Assembly (NCBI RefSeq): GCF_030297135.1
Contig: NZ_AP028065.1
Location: 3,286,001-3,350,000, forward strand
Length of the DNA stretch: 64,000 bases
Source of the DNA: Pseudoalteromonas apostichopi
GTDB taxonomy: Bacteria > Pseudomonadota > Gammaproteobacteria > Enterobacterales > Alteromonadaceae
Direction of reading: 5' to 3'
Shown: positions 38,001-45,760 of the stretch, in pieces
How the letters are laid out: each line of letters opens with the position of its first letter
How positions within the stretch are numbered: the first letter of the stretch is position 1
Position numbers and translations under genes: made by a program
Notes under the pieces: generated by a model
The model's database searches: none
What the model was told of the DNA's origin: nothing
Seen by the model: only the letters and a program-made list of their open reading frames with translations

Positions 38001-38101
38001 CCATTGTTTCAAGTCCGGGTGTCTTCACTTACTCACGTCGTTCAGCACCATTTGGTTTTAACGGTGCGTACTACTACGTAGGTGCAGAGTACAAGTTCTA
38101 A
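35078..38101 (+). CDS. TonB-dependent transducer receptor with STN domain
   Basis: A 1007-residue FecA-like receptor. After a long basic leader and a hydrophobic signal (about residues 47-66), an STN signalling domain spans about 71-145 (MLQFDIKAQRADLALIEFAK). A second signal-peptide-like stretch follows at 153-177 (MIKVSGVSAAVVPLLLAA, then NTQALA), then a TonB box-like region, the plug (RGLGPDQTLVLINGKRR, AQYGSDAIAGVINIVL) and the barrel ending in YYVGAEYKF. It is coded 8 bases after fecR, so the three genes form a cell-surface signalling system. The ligand is unknown. Confidence 0.92.
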   Translation: MRIRNYNDVNYAPPSRHKKLIKKKLNLHSGFFFLTCLFKLRSKQLRLLPASFVIYGLTTGQVAIAAEKQMLQFDIKAQRADLALIEFAKQTDQTVIFSFELAKQYQAQSVFGFYTKLDALNAMLEGTELDAVVDHQGLLSIKLKQVDRIDNNMIKVSGVSAAVVPLLLAANTQALAEDQSAEKNIEKIAVVGSRVAGRSVEDLPVPVDILSAEALENTGQTEVGRMLQAIAPSFNFSSSSISDGTDALRPATLRGLGPDQTLVLINGKRRHQASLIHINTSVGRGTAGTDMNAIPAASIKRIEVLRDGAAAQYGSDAIAGVINIVLKDAEEGGKAAINYGEYSEGDGETVNVDFNKGFALGDDGYLNTTINYRDRAPTNRAGLHGSCQFYGCTELDDGTLLAGDPRELTAPRDTFRIGDADSQQFALTINTGYELAGGELYGFITYSNRENESAAFFRHNANANGNPVLQDGDATIPMGFLPKINTVIDDVSYNVGFKKSFDNDSSIDLSYTYGENSIDYTTSDTINGSYANYLRYNQGLSAAEIRATIPRSAYAYGLELSLQTLNLDYTKDYDNFSLALGAELRTDEFRILEGSEYAYRDYDTVDGMSIYSGLNGGVGSVDAASGTQGFGGSDPASSVDESRDVISFYMDAETYVIDDVIISGAVRYDNYKGFGDTVNFKLAGNWSVTEDVSLRGALSTGFRAPSMQQLYFNNVSTQFVVGDDGSLVAEQVGTFRNDSTLAQSIGIPKLKEEKSQNRSLGIVYNVTDNINLTIDYYSIDIDDRIVISNRLGKGLSDTLDAALVSSGAGAGQFFLNGADTETEGVDLVATWNTEGLGGTLDFTFAANFTKTDVVDLFTPSGSGLETIPVEDVFSAQETSIIEEWQPEDRINLSALYRLEDWTVNLSLNRYGEYTVEDGGRQTYGAEILTDVKVNYFFNENLSFNIGANNLFDVYPDKNTIGNSRSGTIVDASGNTIVSSPGVFTYSRRSAPFGFNGAYYYVGAEYKF

Positions 38102-38135
38102 ACTCCCTTTAGATTCCTTTATTATTTAACTTTGC

Positions 38136-38158
38136 AAAGGGCCGTTAGGCCCTTTTTT
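38136..38158. terminator. Bidirectional terminator between receptor and exbD
   Basis: AAAGGGCC and GGCCCTTT form an 8-base stem around GTTA with T tract on the plus strand; on the minus strand only AAAG-derived T is available, so action there is weaker. Confidence 0.8.
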
Positions 38159-38160
38159 AG

Positions 38161-38559
38161 TTATAAAGATGTGCTTATAGATATAGGAACATCTTGATAT
38201 TGTTTTATTTTATCAAGCAAAGTAATCAAGGTTTTGTGGCTACTTTGCTCACTTGCGGTTACTTGTACATTTGTCATTTCAAACTGAGCGGCAAATAGCG
38301 CAAGGTTAGCGATTATTTGCTCTGGTGTTATAAGTCTATTTGCAAAATAAATACTGTCGTTTTCAGTGATAGTAAATTGCGCTTGTTTTTTGGGATTATC
38401 AAGACTTGGTTTTGCTAAAGGGCGATTGACTTCGATAGCGCGCTCTTTAACAAACGAGGTTGTTACGATAAAAAATATTAGCAAGATAAACACAATATCA
38501 AGCATAGGGGTCATATCTACATCAGCGTTTGCAAAGGTTTTTTTATGTTGTTTCACCAT
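38161..38559 (-). CDS. exbD: ExbD/TolR family biopolymer transport protein
   Basis: A 132-residue protein with one N-terminal membrane helix (DMTPMLDIVFILLIFFIVTT, about 15-34) containing the proton-motive Asp, and a periplasmic domain. ATG 38559 is the chosen start because the conserved KTFANADVDMTPMLD begins just after it; the longer frame lacks similarity. ExbD normally works with ExbB and TonB, but no exbB is adjacent here. It is convergent with the receptor. Confidence 0.9.
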   Translation of the reverse strand: MVKQHKKTFANADVDMTPMLDIVFILLIFFIVTTSFVKERAIEVNRPLAKPSLDNPKKQAQFTITENDSIYFANRLITPEQIIANLALFAAQFEMTNVQVTASEQSSHKTLITLLDKIKQYQDVPISISTSL

Positions 38560-38848
38560 AATTAGGTCCTTGTTGTTTTTGACCAAGCCACAAAATTTAC
38601 AATTAAGTGGATTAGCCATAGTCGTGCTAAGAACACGGATTATTTTTAAAATGCTGGGCGCCACAGCAGTTTTTAGGATCCTAAATTTAAAGTTAGCAGC
38701 TTTTAAAAATACTGTAGTTAAATAAATATTCTAAGTTTATTAAATGTTTGTAACGTTTATGTAGGTAAAAATCTTTATTAACTTTGATGAAATCATTATG
38801 AAGTTAGTCAGGTCATCTGTGTTGGAACTAAGTTTAAAGGATGGATAA

Positions 38849-39826
38849 ATGCTAAAAATTAAGTCTTTAGTTTGTGCTATGTGCCTTGTTTTACCAACAG
38901 CAAGTTTTGCTGAGCAACCAGTAAACGGGCAAGATTTTATTAATTTATTTGAGAAGCTTTCAGGTAAGCAGCCTGGTATTAGGAAAGGTCACGCCAAAGG
39001 TGTGTGCGCTGTCGGCACATTTACACCTAATCAAGCAGCAAAACAGTATTCAATCAGCCCTTTATTTAACGCACCGTCAAAAGCAAATATTCGCTTTTCT
39101 ATGGGAGGTGGTAACCCTCATGCTGATGAAACATCACGCTCGCCGCGAGGAATGGGGGTGCAGTTTGTACTAGAAAATGGTGATGTGCACAATATTGCAG
39201 GGCTAACTACGCCTGTATTTGCAGGTAATAGCCCAGAAGCATTTTTTGGTTTGCTAAGTACCTTATTACCTGACGAGAAAACAGGGAAAATCGATTTTGC
39301 GAAAGTGAAAGCATACAGAGAGCAAAACCCGAGTACGTTAGGGCAGTTTAATTGGCTACAAAGCCATAACCCGCCAGCGTCGTATGTGTCTTCGCGGTAT
39401 TTTGGTGTGCATACCTTTTACATGGTTGATGAAAAGGGCGCTAAGCATGCCTTTAGATGGACTATGGTGCCAGAAGAGCCAGAACAGGTGCTAACAGAAG
39501 AGCAAATGAAAACCTTACCAAAATCATTTCTGGCTAAGCGACTTGAAGAGGATTTAGCGAAAGGCAAGGTTCATTATCGTTTTCAAGCTGAACTAGCCGA
39601 GCCCGGTGATGCGTTAACGGATCCTTCGGTTCGTTGGCCCGCTGATCGCAAAACAATTAATTTAGGAAAGCTCACCATAGAATCCACAGGTGAATCAGGT
39701 TGTGACCTCACTAATTATGACCCAAATCTTTTGTCTAAAGGCTTTATGCCAAGTGATGACAAAGTACTTAAATTACGCTCAACAGCTTATGCGATTTCAT
39801 TTGCAAAGCGTTTGACGGGTCAATAA
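38849..39826 (+). CDS. Periplasmic catalase-family peroxidase (SrpA-like)
   Basis: A 325-residue haem protein with a signal peptide (cleavage near SFA-EQP). It is a minimal catalase-fold enzyme: the distal histidine is in GIRKGHAKGVC, the Asn in GDVHNIAG, and the proximal haem tyrosine in LRSTAYAISFAKR near the C-terminus. The N-terminal barrel residues SIRF-type region is SKANIRFSMGGGNPHAD. Such small catalases act mainly as peroxidases. An AAAGGATGG ribosome-binding site precedes the start. Monocistronic. Confidence 0.88.
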   Translation: MLKIKSLVCAMCLVLPTASFAEQPVNGQDFINLFEKLSGKQPGIRKGHAKGVCAVGTFTPNQAAKQYSISPLFNAPSKANIRFSMGGGNPHADETSRSPRGMGVQFVLENGDVHNIAGLTTPVFAGNSPEAFFGLLSTLLPDEKTGKIDFAKVKAYREQNPSTLGQFNWLQSHNPPASYVSSRYFGVHTFYMVDEKGAKHAFRWTMVPEEPEQVLTEEQMKTLPKSFLAKRLEEDLAKGKVHYRFQAELAEPGDALTDPSVRWPADRKTINLGKLTIESTGESGCDLTNYDPNLLSKGFMPSDDKVLKLRSTAYAISFAKRLTGQ

Positions 39827-40070
39827 GTCTTAAGTGTATGTGTCAGGTTTGATTAAAAGGAATTAATAAACCTGGCAGGTGTGTATGAGTCAATAGCAGA
39901 CTGTCGGGTAAACTCGTTTTTGGACAGTTATGAGTTAGAGTCGTGGGCGGTTCTATACCAGCAAGAGTCGTTCGGTTACCTAAGCATCAACAGTTCTTAC
40001 CTTATAAGAGCTGACGCCCTGTAACGCACACTTAAGCGAAACCTAACCAACTGTTCTTGTTCCGTGATGC
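39827..40070. other. Intergenic region, nothing recognised
   Basis: Between the convergent catalase-like and beta-propeller genes. No terminator with T tract, repeat or RNA gene was recognised. Confidence 0.4.
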
Positions 40071-41279
40071 CTATAGTTTTTTTATTTTAAAGACAAATAA
40101 TGAATTACCTTTACCAGTAGCCACCAACAGATGTTGATTATCACTAGTAAGAGTAATCGATGATATTTTCATTAATTCGTTATCATGAACACTTAACAGT
40201 TTACTCTTAAAGCTAAGTCGCCCATCAACGCCCGCACTAAACAAATACAAGCCGTGTCCCGCCTCTCCAGCAGCATAAATTTTCGAGCCGTCAGCCAATA
40301 TTGCTAAACTACTGGCGCCTTCTAGGCCTGAACCACCAACGTCAGAATTATTGACTGCCTGCACAAAAGCATATTGTCCAGTTTCTTTCTTTTGAAAAAC
40401 AACAATCGCGTTGCTACCTGAACAGGCGACATATAAATACTTCCCTTCAGGTGAAACGACGATCTTTTGAGGATTAACAAATTGTTCCACGCCAGCGACG
40501 CCATTTTTTATTACTTGTTTTACCAATAACTCCCCCCCGTCTTTTCGATCAAAGATAGTTAATTGATGGTTATCAAAACCCAGCACATATAATTCATCAT
40601 TCAATGAAGACAAGGCTAAACTAACTGGTTTACCTAAGCTATTTTCAAGTGGTCTCGCGTCTTTTATTGCTCTATTAAAAAGAATCCGACCATCGGATGT
40701 AATATCAAAAATCGCTACAGCATTGCTCATATAGCTTGCAACTAAGAGTTGCTTTTCGTTGTGTGTCTTAATTACATCCCAAGCGCCAAGCAGTCCCAGA
40801 GTATCTAATTTACCAACGGACACATCACTCTTAAATATTCGCTCATAATGAAGACCGTCACTAATAGTTTTATTAAATCGATAACTGTTTTTATTTTTAG
40901 AAAATTGGGTTAAAGCTCCATCATAAAAGCCTGTTACAACTACCTGATCACCTTGCTCCAAATAGGCAACACCTGAAGCCCCCTCTAGTCCATTTATGTT
41001 GGTTGAGGAATTTTTAAATATTTGACTTAAAGCTAGGTTAAAATTATTGTCGACATTGAAAATGGCAAAAGCATTATCATCTCCGCTAGACACAAAAACC
41101 TTAGAATTATCCATAAGAATTTTTACGCTTCTAGGATTACCTAAGCCATCAACACCGTCATAATCATCCTTTAGTATTTGGGTGAGCTGAAGACTTTCTA
41201 ACGTGCTATTAGCAGCAACATTGAAGTCAATTAGCAGAATAAATATGAAAAATAAAATCAGCTTTTTATTGTTAAACAT
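40071..41279 (-). CDS. Secreted beta-propeller (lactonase/YVTN-like) protein
   Basis: A 402-residue protein with signal peptide (residues 1-23, cleavage near NVA-ANS) and about seven repeats of the seven-bladed propeller type, with recurring phrases such as LGNPRSV, LEGASGVAYL, SLALSSLNDELYVLGF, SPEGKYLYVAC, LEGASSLAILADGSKIYAAG. This is the lactonase/40-residue YVTN beta-propeller group. Enzyme activity is not assured. Start ATG 41279 is preferred over 41318 since it precedes the signal peptide. Isolated gene. Confidence 0.72.
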   Translation of the reverse strand: MFNNKKLILFFIFILLIDFNVAANSTLESLQLTQILKDDYDGVDGLGNPRSVKILMDNSKVFVSSGDDNAFAIFNVDNNFNLALSQIFKNSSTNINGLEGASGVAYLEQGDQVVVTGFYDGALTQFSKNKNSYRFNKTISDGLHYERIFKSDVSVGKLDTLGLLGAWDVIKTHNEKQLLVASYMSNAVAIFDITSDGRILFNRAIKDARPLENSLGKPVSLALSSLNDELYVLGFDNHQLTIFDRKDGGELLVKQVIKNGVAGVEQFVNPQKIVVSPEGKYLYVACSGSNAIVVFQKKETGQYAFVQAVNNSDVGGSGLEGASSLAILADGSKIYAAGEAGHGLYLFSAGVDGRLSFKSKLLSVHDNELMKISSITLTSDNQHLLVATGKGNSLFVFKIKKL

Positions 41280-41597
41280 TAACTCGACACTCTCATAGAA
41301 ACATAAGTTAGATTGCATGATGCCTTATAATGTCAGAAAATGCTGCTACCCAAATTACTTCGGATGACTTTTGATTGGGAGAATTAGGAGGATCGAAGTA
41401 AACAAGATCTATTGCTCTGAATTATTTTGAGGCATTAACGAGTCAAGCTTGATGGTCAGAAATTGGAACTTAGCGGAACTTAGGGAAAGCTCGCACTTCG
41501 GATGGTGAATTAAGCTGTTGCTGTCTCTCAATAGATGTTTAAACCTAAGAGTTAAACTCTCAGGTGAGATACACACCGCTTATCTATATCTAAACAG
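41280..41597. other. Intergenic region with short direct repeats
   Basis: No gene found. ACTTCGGATG occurs twice (41357-41366, 41495-41504) and GGAACTTAG occurs twice in tandem near 41465-41483. It may be the remains of a degraded element, but no transposase frame could be read. Confidence 0.4.
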
Positions 41598-41623
41598 ATA
41601 AAAGCCCAGCGTAACTGGGCTTT
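41598..41623 (-). terminator. Terminator after PA2169-type gene
   Basis: AAAGCCCAG and CTGGGCTTT form a 9-base stem around CGTAA, with a T tract on the minus strand. Confidence 0.85.
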
Positions 41624-41636
41624 GCACTCTCACAAT

Positions 41637-42080
41637 TTAATGCTTTTTCATTTTACTCATTTCAGCATGACAACTTTGAATTGTCAGCAGGGTTTTTGAT
41701 AATGCGGCTTCACAGTCATGTGGTTGTGGTTTTTTAAGCGCGTGTTTGATTTCAGCTAGTGTTTTATCTTCAACTTCTTCAAGTTCGCTAACGTACGTGG
41801 CGTTTTTGTCTGCACCAAGTTTAGTTATTAAAGATGTATAGGCTTTACGTGCTTCTACAGCAAAGTCAGAGCCATTTTCACGCTCGCCATTTTCGTTAAT
41901 GGCATAAGGTTGTAAGCGCTCAACACTTACTTTACGCGCATCTATCATGCGTTGAAATAAGGCAATAATGCTTGGGTCGGTTACTTTTTCCTGTGCTTTT
42001 TCATAAAAATCGATACCGCTATTCATAACTTGAATGATATCTGCAATATGATGAACGTCTTGTCCTTGATGAGTATTCAT
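41637..42080 (-). CDS. PA2169-family four-helix-bundle protein (DUF2383)
   Basis: A 147-residue helical protein with the ferritin-like DUF2383 pattern: NSGIDFYEKAQEKVTDPSI, MIDARKVSVERLQPY and a C-terminal LLTIQSCHAEMSKMK helix. Stress-related proteins of this family have no defined reaction. Start ATG 42080 was chosen because an AGAGGT ribosome-binding site precedes it; the longer frame begins in AT-rich noncoding sequence. Confidence 0.75.
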   Translation of the reverse strand: MNTHQGQDVHHIADIIQVMNSGIDFYEKAQEKVTDPSIIALFQRMIDARKVSVERLQPYAINENGERENGSDFAVEARKAYTSLITKLGADKNATYVSELEEVEDKTLAEIKHALKKPQPHDCEAALSKTLLTIQSCHAEMSKMKKH

Positions 42081-42266
42081 AATGACCTCTTTTTGAATAT
42101 TAAAAACAATGTAATTAGATACTTGCAAAGCATATTCCAGTTCATCACTTAAATATAAAGTTATTGTATTTCAAGTGGTTGTAGGTTTTTTATAGGAGGG
42201 GGATTGCTGATAAGCTAAGCTAACACCTTGCTTATCAGCAATAATTACAAATTCAGTGGTAAAATC

Positions 42267-43205
42267 TTACTTAAGCTCGTCGGCTACTTCTGCAACTTTT
42301 TGGCGTAACCAAATATGGCTTGCATCGCGGTGTAGCAGCGGGCTCCAAATCATATCTAGCTCAAATGGTGGAATAGGGAATGGCGGCTCTAGAATTGTAA
42401 GGCCCGGATCGTCTAAATAAATATTTGCCGCTTTAGATGGTAAAGTTGCTACTAAGTTTTGTTCTTTCGCTAAGTGAATGGCAACGTGGTAGTTACGAGT
42501 AAAGGTGGCAATATTTCGGTGTTTACCAAAGTGAGCGAGCGCTTCATCTACCCAACCTAGCTTTTGCACATCTTTAGGGTCCATCCCAACACCTACACCA
42601 AAGCCTGTTTTACTTACCCAGATATGACGGGCTTTTAAATAGCTGTCGAGGCTGAAGTCTTTGATAATTGGGTTATCTGCTTTTACTAAGCAACAAAAGC
42701 TGTCTTTCCAAATTTGTTTATAGTGAAACGATTGCGGTAAGTTTTCGAAACGGTTGATAGCCATATCCACTTTACCGTTTTCAACGTCGTGGAAGGTTAC
42801 ATCACTTGGAGTCAAAATATCGAGTGTGGTATCGGGCGCTTCTTCGTGTAATTTGCTCAATAAGCGTGGTGCAAGGGTACTTGCTGCATAGTCACTGGCC
42901 ATGATACGAAAAACACGTTTACTTTGTGATGCTTCAAATTCGCGGTTTGGTGCAAGTGTTTCTTCAAGAGTCATTAAAATGCCGCGGATCACCGGCTGTA
43001 ATTCTTTTGCACGCTCAGTTGGTACCATCCCTTCACTGGTACGCACTAAAATAGGGTCGTTAAATAAATTACGGAGTCTTTTTAGGCCATTACTCATGGC
43101 AGGTTGGGTAATGCTCAGCTGGTTAGCAGCTTTAGTTACATTACACTCTCTTAGTAAGGTATCTAGGTAAACAAGTAAGTTTAAATCTATTTTACTTATA
43201 TTCAT
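42267..43205 (-). CDS. LysR-type transcription regulator
   Basis: A 312-residue regulator with the N-terminal winged helix (DLNLLVYLDTLLRE, TKAANQLSITQPAMSNGLKR) and an effector-binding domain beginning near residue 93 (KRVFRIMASDYAAS). It belongs to the NodD/nitroaromatic-like group. It starts 16 bases after aceK, probably in one transcript, which suggests, but does not prove, a role in acetate or glyoxylate metabolism. Confidence 0.88.
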   Translation of the reverse strand: MNISKIDLNLLVYLDTLLRECNVTKAANQLSITQPAMSNGLKRLRNLFNDPILVRTSEGMVPTERAKELQPVIRGILMTLEETLAPNREFEASQSKRVFRIMASDYAASTLAPRLLSKLHEEAPDTTLDILTPSDVTFHDVENGKVDMAINRFENLPQSFHYKQIWKDSFCCLVKADNPIIKDFSLDSYLKARHIWVSKTGFGVGVGMDPKDVQKLGWVDEALAHFGKHRNIATFTRNYHVAIHLAKEQNLVATLPSKAANIYLDDPGLTILEPPFPIPPFELDMIWSPLLHRDASHIWLRQKVAEVADELK

Positions 43206-43221
43206 TGTGTGTCCTTGGTGT

Positions 43222-44946
43222 TTACCAATAATGGATAAATCGTTGTGCAGCAGGGTATGGATAAATGTGGCTAACTACACCTTGCTTATAATTGTATTGT
43301 GCTTGTCGCCAATAGGCTGGATCTTCAAGCTCAGGGTGTGTACTTAATAAATATTGCTTATACACTGGGTTTGCTGTCACAAAGGTACATAATTGCTCTG
43401 GAAACACATCTTGTGGTGCCACAGAGTAACTCTGCTCATTGGTTAAGTAATCATCGTACGACTTTGCTTTTGGTAAGGCGCGAAAGTTCATGTCTGTTAG
43501 GTACTGAACTTCATCATAGTCGTAAAAAATAATGCGATTATGTTTACTCACCCCAAAGTTTTTCAACAGCATGTCGCCTGGGAAAATATTTACGGCGATC
43601 ATTTCTTTTAAAGCTTGACCATATTCTTCTATTGCTTCAAACGCTTGTTGTTCACTGGCATTTTCAAGATACAGGTTTAACGGTGTCATCCGTCTTTCAA
43701 TATACAAATGCTTGATGATTAACCATTCGCCTTCAATTATCATCGAAGAACCAATGGTTTTATGTAACTCTTCAAGTAATTTACTATCAAATCGAGCCAG
43801 TGGAAATACGACGTTCGAATACTCTATGGTGTCGGCCATGCGGCCAACACGGTCATGGCTTTTTACTAATTGGTAGCGTTTTAATACGGTATCGCGGCCA
43901 AAGGGTTTGCTTTCACCAAAGGTGTCTTTAATGACTTTAAATACATAACCAAACGAAGGCAGGGTAAATACCATCATCACCATCCCGGGTGTACCAGGGG
44001 CAATAACGAGCTGATCGTTTGAATGCTCTAAATGACTTAAAAACTCTCGGTAAAACTCGGTCTTACCTTGTTTATGAAAACCTATTGCATTGTAAAGCTC
44101 TGCCAGAGTTTTGTTCGGCATAAGCTGATTTAAAAAGCGTACTAACGCAGATGGCGCATGGGTTTCAACCATAAAATAAGCACGCGCAAAACCAAAAATA
44201 ACCCGCATTTGCGATGATTTGGTAAGTAGGGCATCGAGGTATAGACCTTTGTCTTCATGATGCAACACCGCAATAATAAATGGCTGTACGCCACTTTCTG
44301 ATACCACACGGCCAACAATATAAGCAGCTTTGTTTCGGTAAAACGGGGCTTGCAGTATATCAAAGCGCATTTGCCATGCTTGGTGATGTGTGTCGGGTGC
44401 TTGCTTATAAAAGGCCTTTACCAGCAAGCGGATATCGCGTTCTAAATCGACAAAGGGCGCTTTAAAATCAAACTGGTTAATAATTTTGCGTATCGTGGGT
44501 CTTAGGCCATCAACAACAGGGTGGTAACTTCGGTACTCTACTTCCATCGGTAATGCTGGAGCATCCGCTAAAGTTGCTTTAACAAAGATAAAGTCATTAT
44601 TAAAATAACGGCGATGAAATAAGCGGCAAAACACCGAGTTGTAAAAGGTTTCGGCGAGTTCTGCTTGAGGGTGAAAGCGCAAAAATTGTTGATAGAGTTG
44701 TTTAGTTTCAAGCCAGCAGGTTTGGTTTAAGGTAATAATTTGCTGTTCATTAAGCGATTTGAGCTTAGCAATGGTTTCGTTAACCCGATCATCGTAATGG
44801 CTAATTCTGAGTTTGCTTATCTCATTTATTTTTTGCCAATCGCGGTTTGCAAACGCGAGTGGCGCTTTGGCAGTGATCGCTTGAAAGAGTTTATAGTGAT
44901 TGCGAAACCCAGATAAAATTAACTCTGCAATGTGTTGTGGCTGCAT
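43222..44946 (-). CDS. aceK: Isocitrate dehydrogenase kinase/phosphatase AceK
   Basis: A 574-residue bifunctional enzyme that phosphorylates isocitrate dehydrogenase to divert isocitrate into the glyoxylate shunt, and reverses this. ATP-binding residues lie in APGTPGMVMMVFTLPSFGYV (about residues 316-335) and VFKVIKDTF; catalytic region ends MLLKNFGVSKHNRIIFYDYD. ATG 44946 with a strong GAAGGAG ribosome-binding site is used instead of 44964. aceB and aceA are not in the window. Confidence 0.95.
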   Translation of the reverse strand: MQPQHIAELILSGFRNHYKLFQAITAKAPLAFANRDWQKINEISKLRISHYDDRVNETIAKLKSLNEQQIITLNQTCWLETKQLYQQFLRFHPQAELAETFYNSVFCRLFHRRYFNNDFIFVKATLADAPALPMEVEYRSYHPVVDGLRPTIRKIINQFDFKAPFVDLERDIRLLVKAFYKQAPDTHHQAWQMRFDILQAPFYRNKAAYIVGRVVSESGVQPFIIAVLHHEDKGLYLDALLTKSSQMRVIFGFARAYFMVETHAPSALVRFLNQLMPNKTLAELYNAIGFHKQGKTEFYREFLSHLEHSNDQLVIAPGTPGMVMMVFTLPSFGYVFKVIKDTFGESKPFGRDTVLKRYQLVKSHDRVGRMADTIEYSNVVFPLARFDSKLLEELHKTIGSSMIIEGEWLIIKHLYIERRMTPLNLYLENASEQQAFEAIEEYGQALKEMIAVNIFPGDMLLKNFGVSKHNRIIFYDYDEVQYLTDMNFRALPKAKSYDDYLTNEQSYSVAPQDVFPEQLCTFVTANPVYKQYLLSTHPELEDPAYWRQAQYNYKQGVVSHIYPYPAAQRFIHYW

Positions 44947-44966
44947 ATAAACTCCTTCTAACAATC

Positions 44967-45128
44967 ATACTAACCCGCAATAATACTTAATCATTTTGAA
45001 GGATTAAAGTTGTCGCTAACTGCGTTAAAAATCTCTAATTTAGAACAACTAAATAACGACATTTTTGCCTTGTTATCAACAAGGTTTTATTGCATCAAAA
45101 TAGTTCACTTAATTAAGCGTGTTGGTCT
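44967..45128 (+). repeat. 162-bp dispersed palindromic repeat, copy A
   Basis: Ungapped match to copy B at 51091-51252; the 150-base core (44977-45126) has 16 mismatches, about 89% identity counted by eye. The element is an imperfect palindrome around an ATTTAG-type hairpin (a AACAA loop between ATTTAG and CTAAAT). Copy A lies between the aceK 5' side and the DUF4124 gene. It ends GTTGGTCTTATACCAAC, itself a small hairpin. Same orientation as copy B. Confidence 0.85.
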
Positions 45129-45205
45129 TATACCAACATAGAGCAATAACTCTATAGGTGTTAAGAATATGTTATTTATTCTTTAAACCCAATAGTAAAG
45201 TGTAT

Positions 45206-45685
45206 TTAATTATAGCGAGCTAGTTTTTTCTCAAGTTTTGCGAGTTTTTTATTAACACTTTTCACGTCACGCCCATATTGCTTGTTAATTGCTTTCAGTT
45301 GTTTTTTGATGTCTTTACTAATCTGCTTAGCTTCTTTATCAGACAAAATACGATTTAGGCGTTGTTCTTGTTGATACTGAGCTCTATCTCGGTTGCGGCT
45401 TAAAATATCTAAACGGTACTTATAACTGCGAATTTCAGCCTCAATATTCCTGATAATTTGCTGGCGTTCGAGCTCATTAAGCTCTTTAACAAAGTTTTTC
45501 GGAGCTTGTAAGTCTGGGTCGGTTACTTGGATCTTATGTTTTATTGCGCGGCTACCGCAGGGAAATTCACTAAATATTGTGCCTCTGTCTGTAACACATT
45601 TATAGTATTCAGTGGTGGCAGCCATTGAGTTGTATGAAAAACACAGTAGGGCTATTGATATAAGGTAAATGATTATGGCTTTCAT
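45206..45685 (-). CDS. DUF4124-domain secreted protein with coiled coil
   Basis: A 159-residue protein with signal peptide (cleavage near SMA-ATT), a short DUF4124 motif (YYKCVTDRGTIFSEFPCG, about 27-44; the two cysteines probably pair), and a long charged coiled coil from about 65 to the C-terminus. Periplasmic or envelope role assumed; function unknown. Confidence 0.75.
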   Translation of the reverse strand: MKAIIIYLISIALLCFSYNSMAATTEYYKCVTDRGTIFSEFPCGSRAIKHKIQVTDPDLQAPKNFVKELNELERQQIIRNIEAEIRSYKYRLDILSRNRDRAQYQQEQRLNRILSDKEAKQISKDIKKQLKAINKQYGRDVKSVNKKLAKLEKKLARYN

Positions 45686-45760
45686 GACATCCGTGTCTCC
45701 TAATCAAATAAGGTGTCTAATATCTAAAGCTAGTTCATATTATTGATTTATCAATAAGTT

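Noticed and set aside
38366..38725. Plus-strand ORF over exbD
   Set aside because: The minus-strand exbD frame has clear family motifs; this ORF is its shadow.
41426..41440. ATTTTGAGGCA near 41430 considered as a fragment of the dispersed repeat
   Set aside because: The match is about 11 bases and the flanks do not follow the element.
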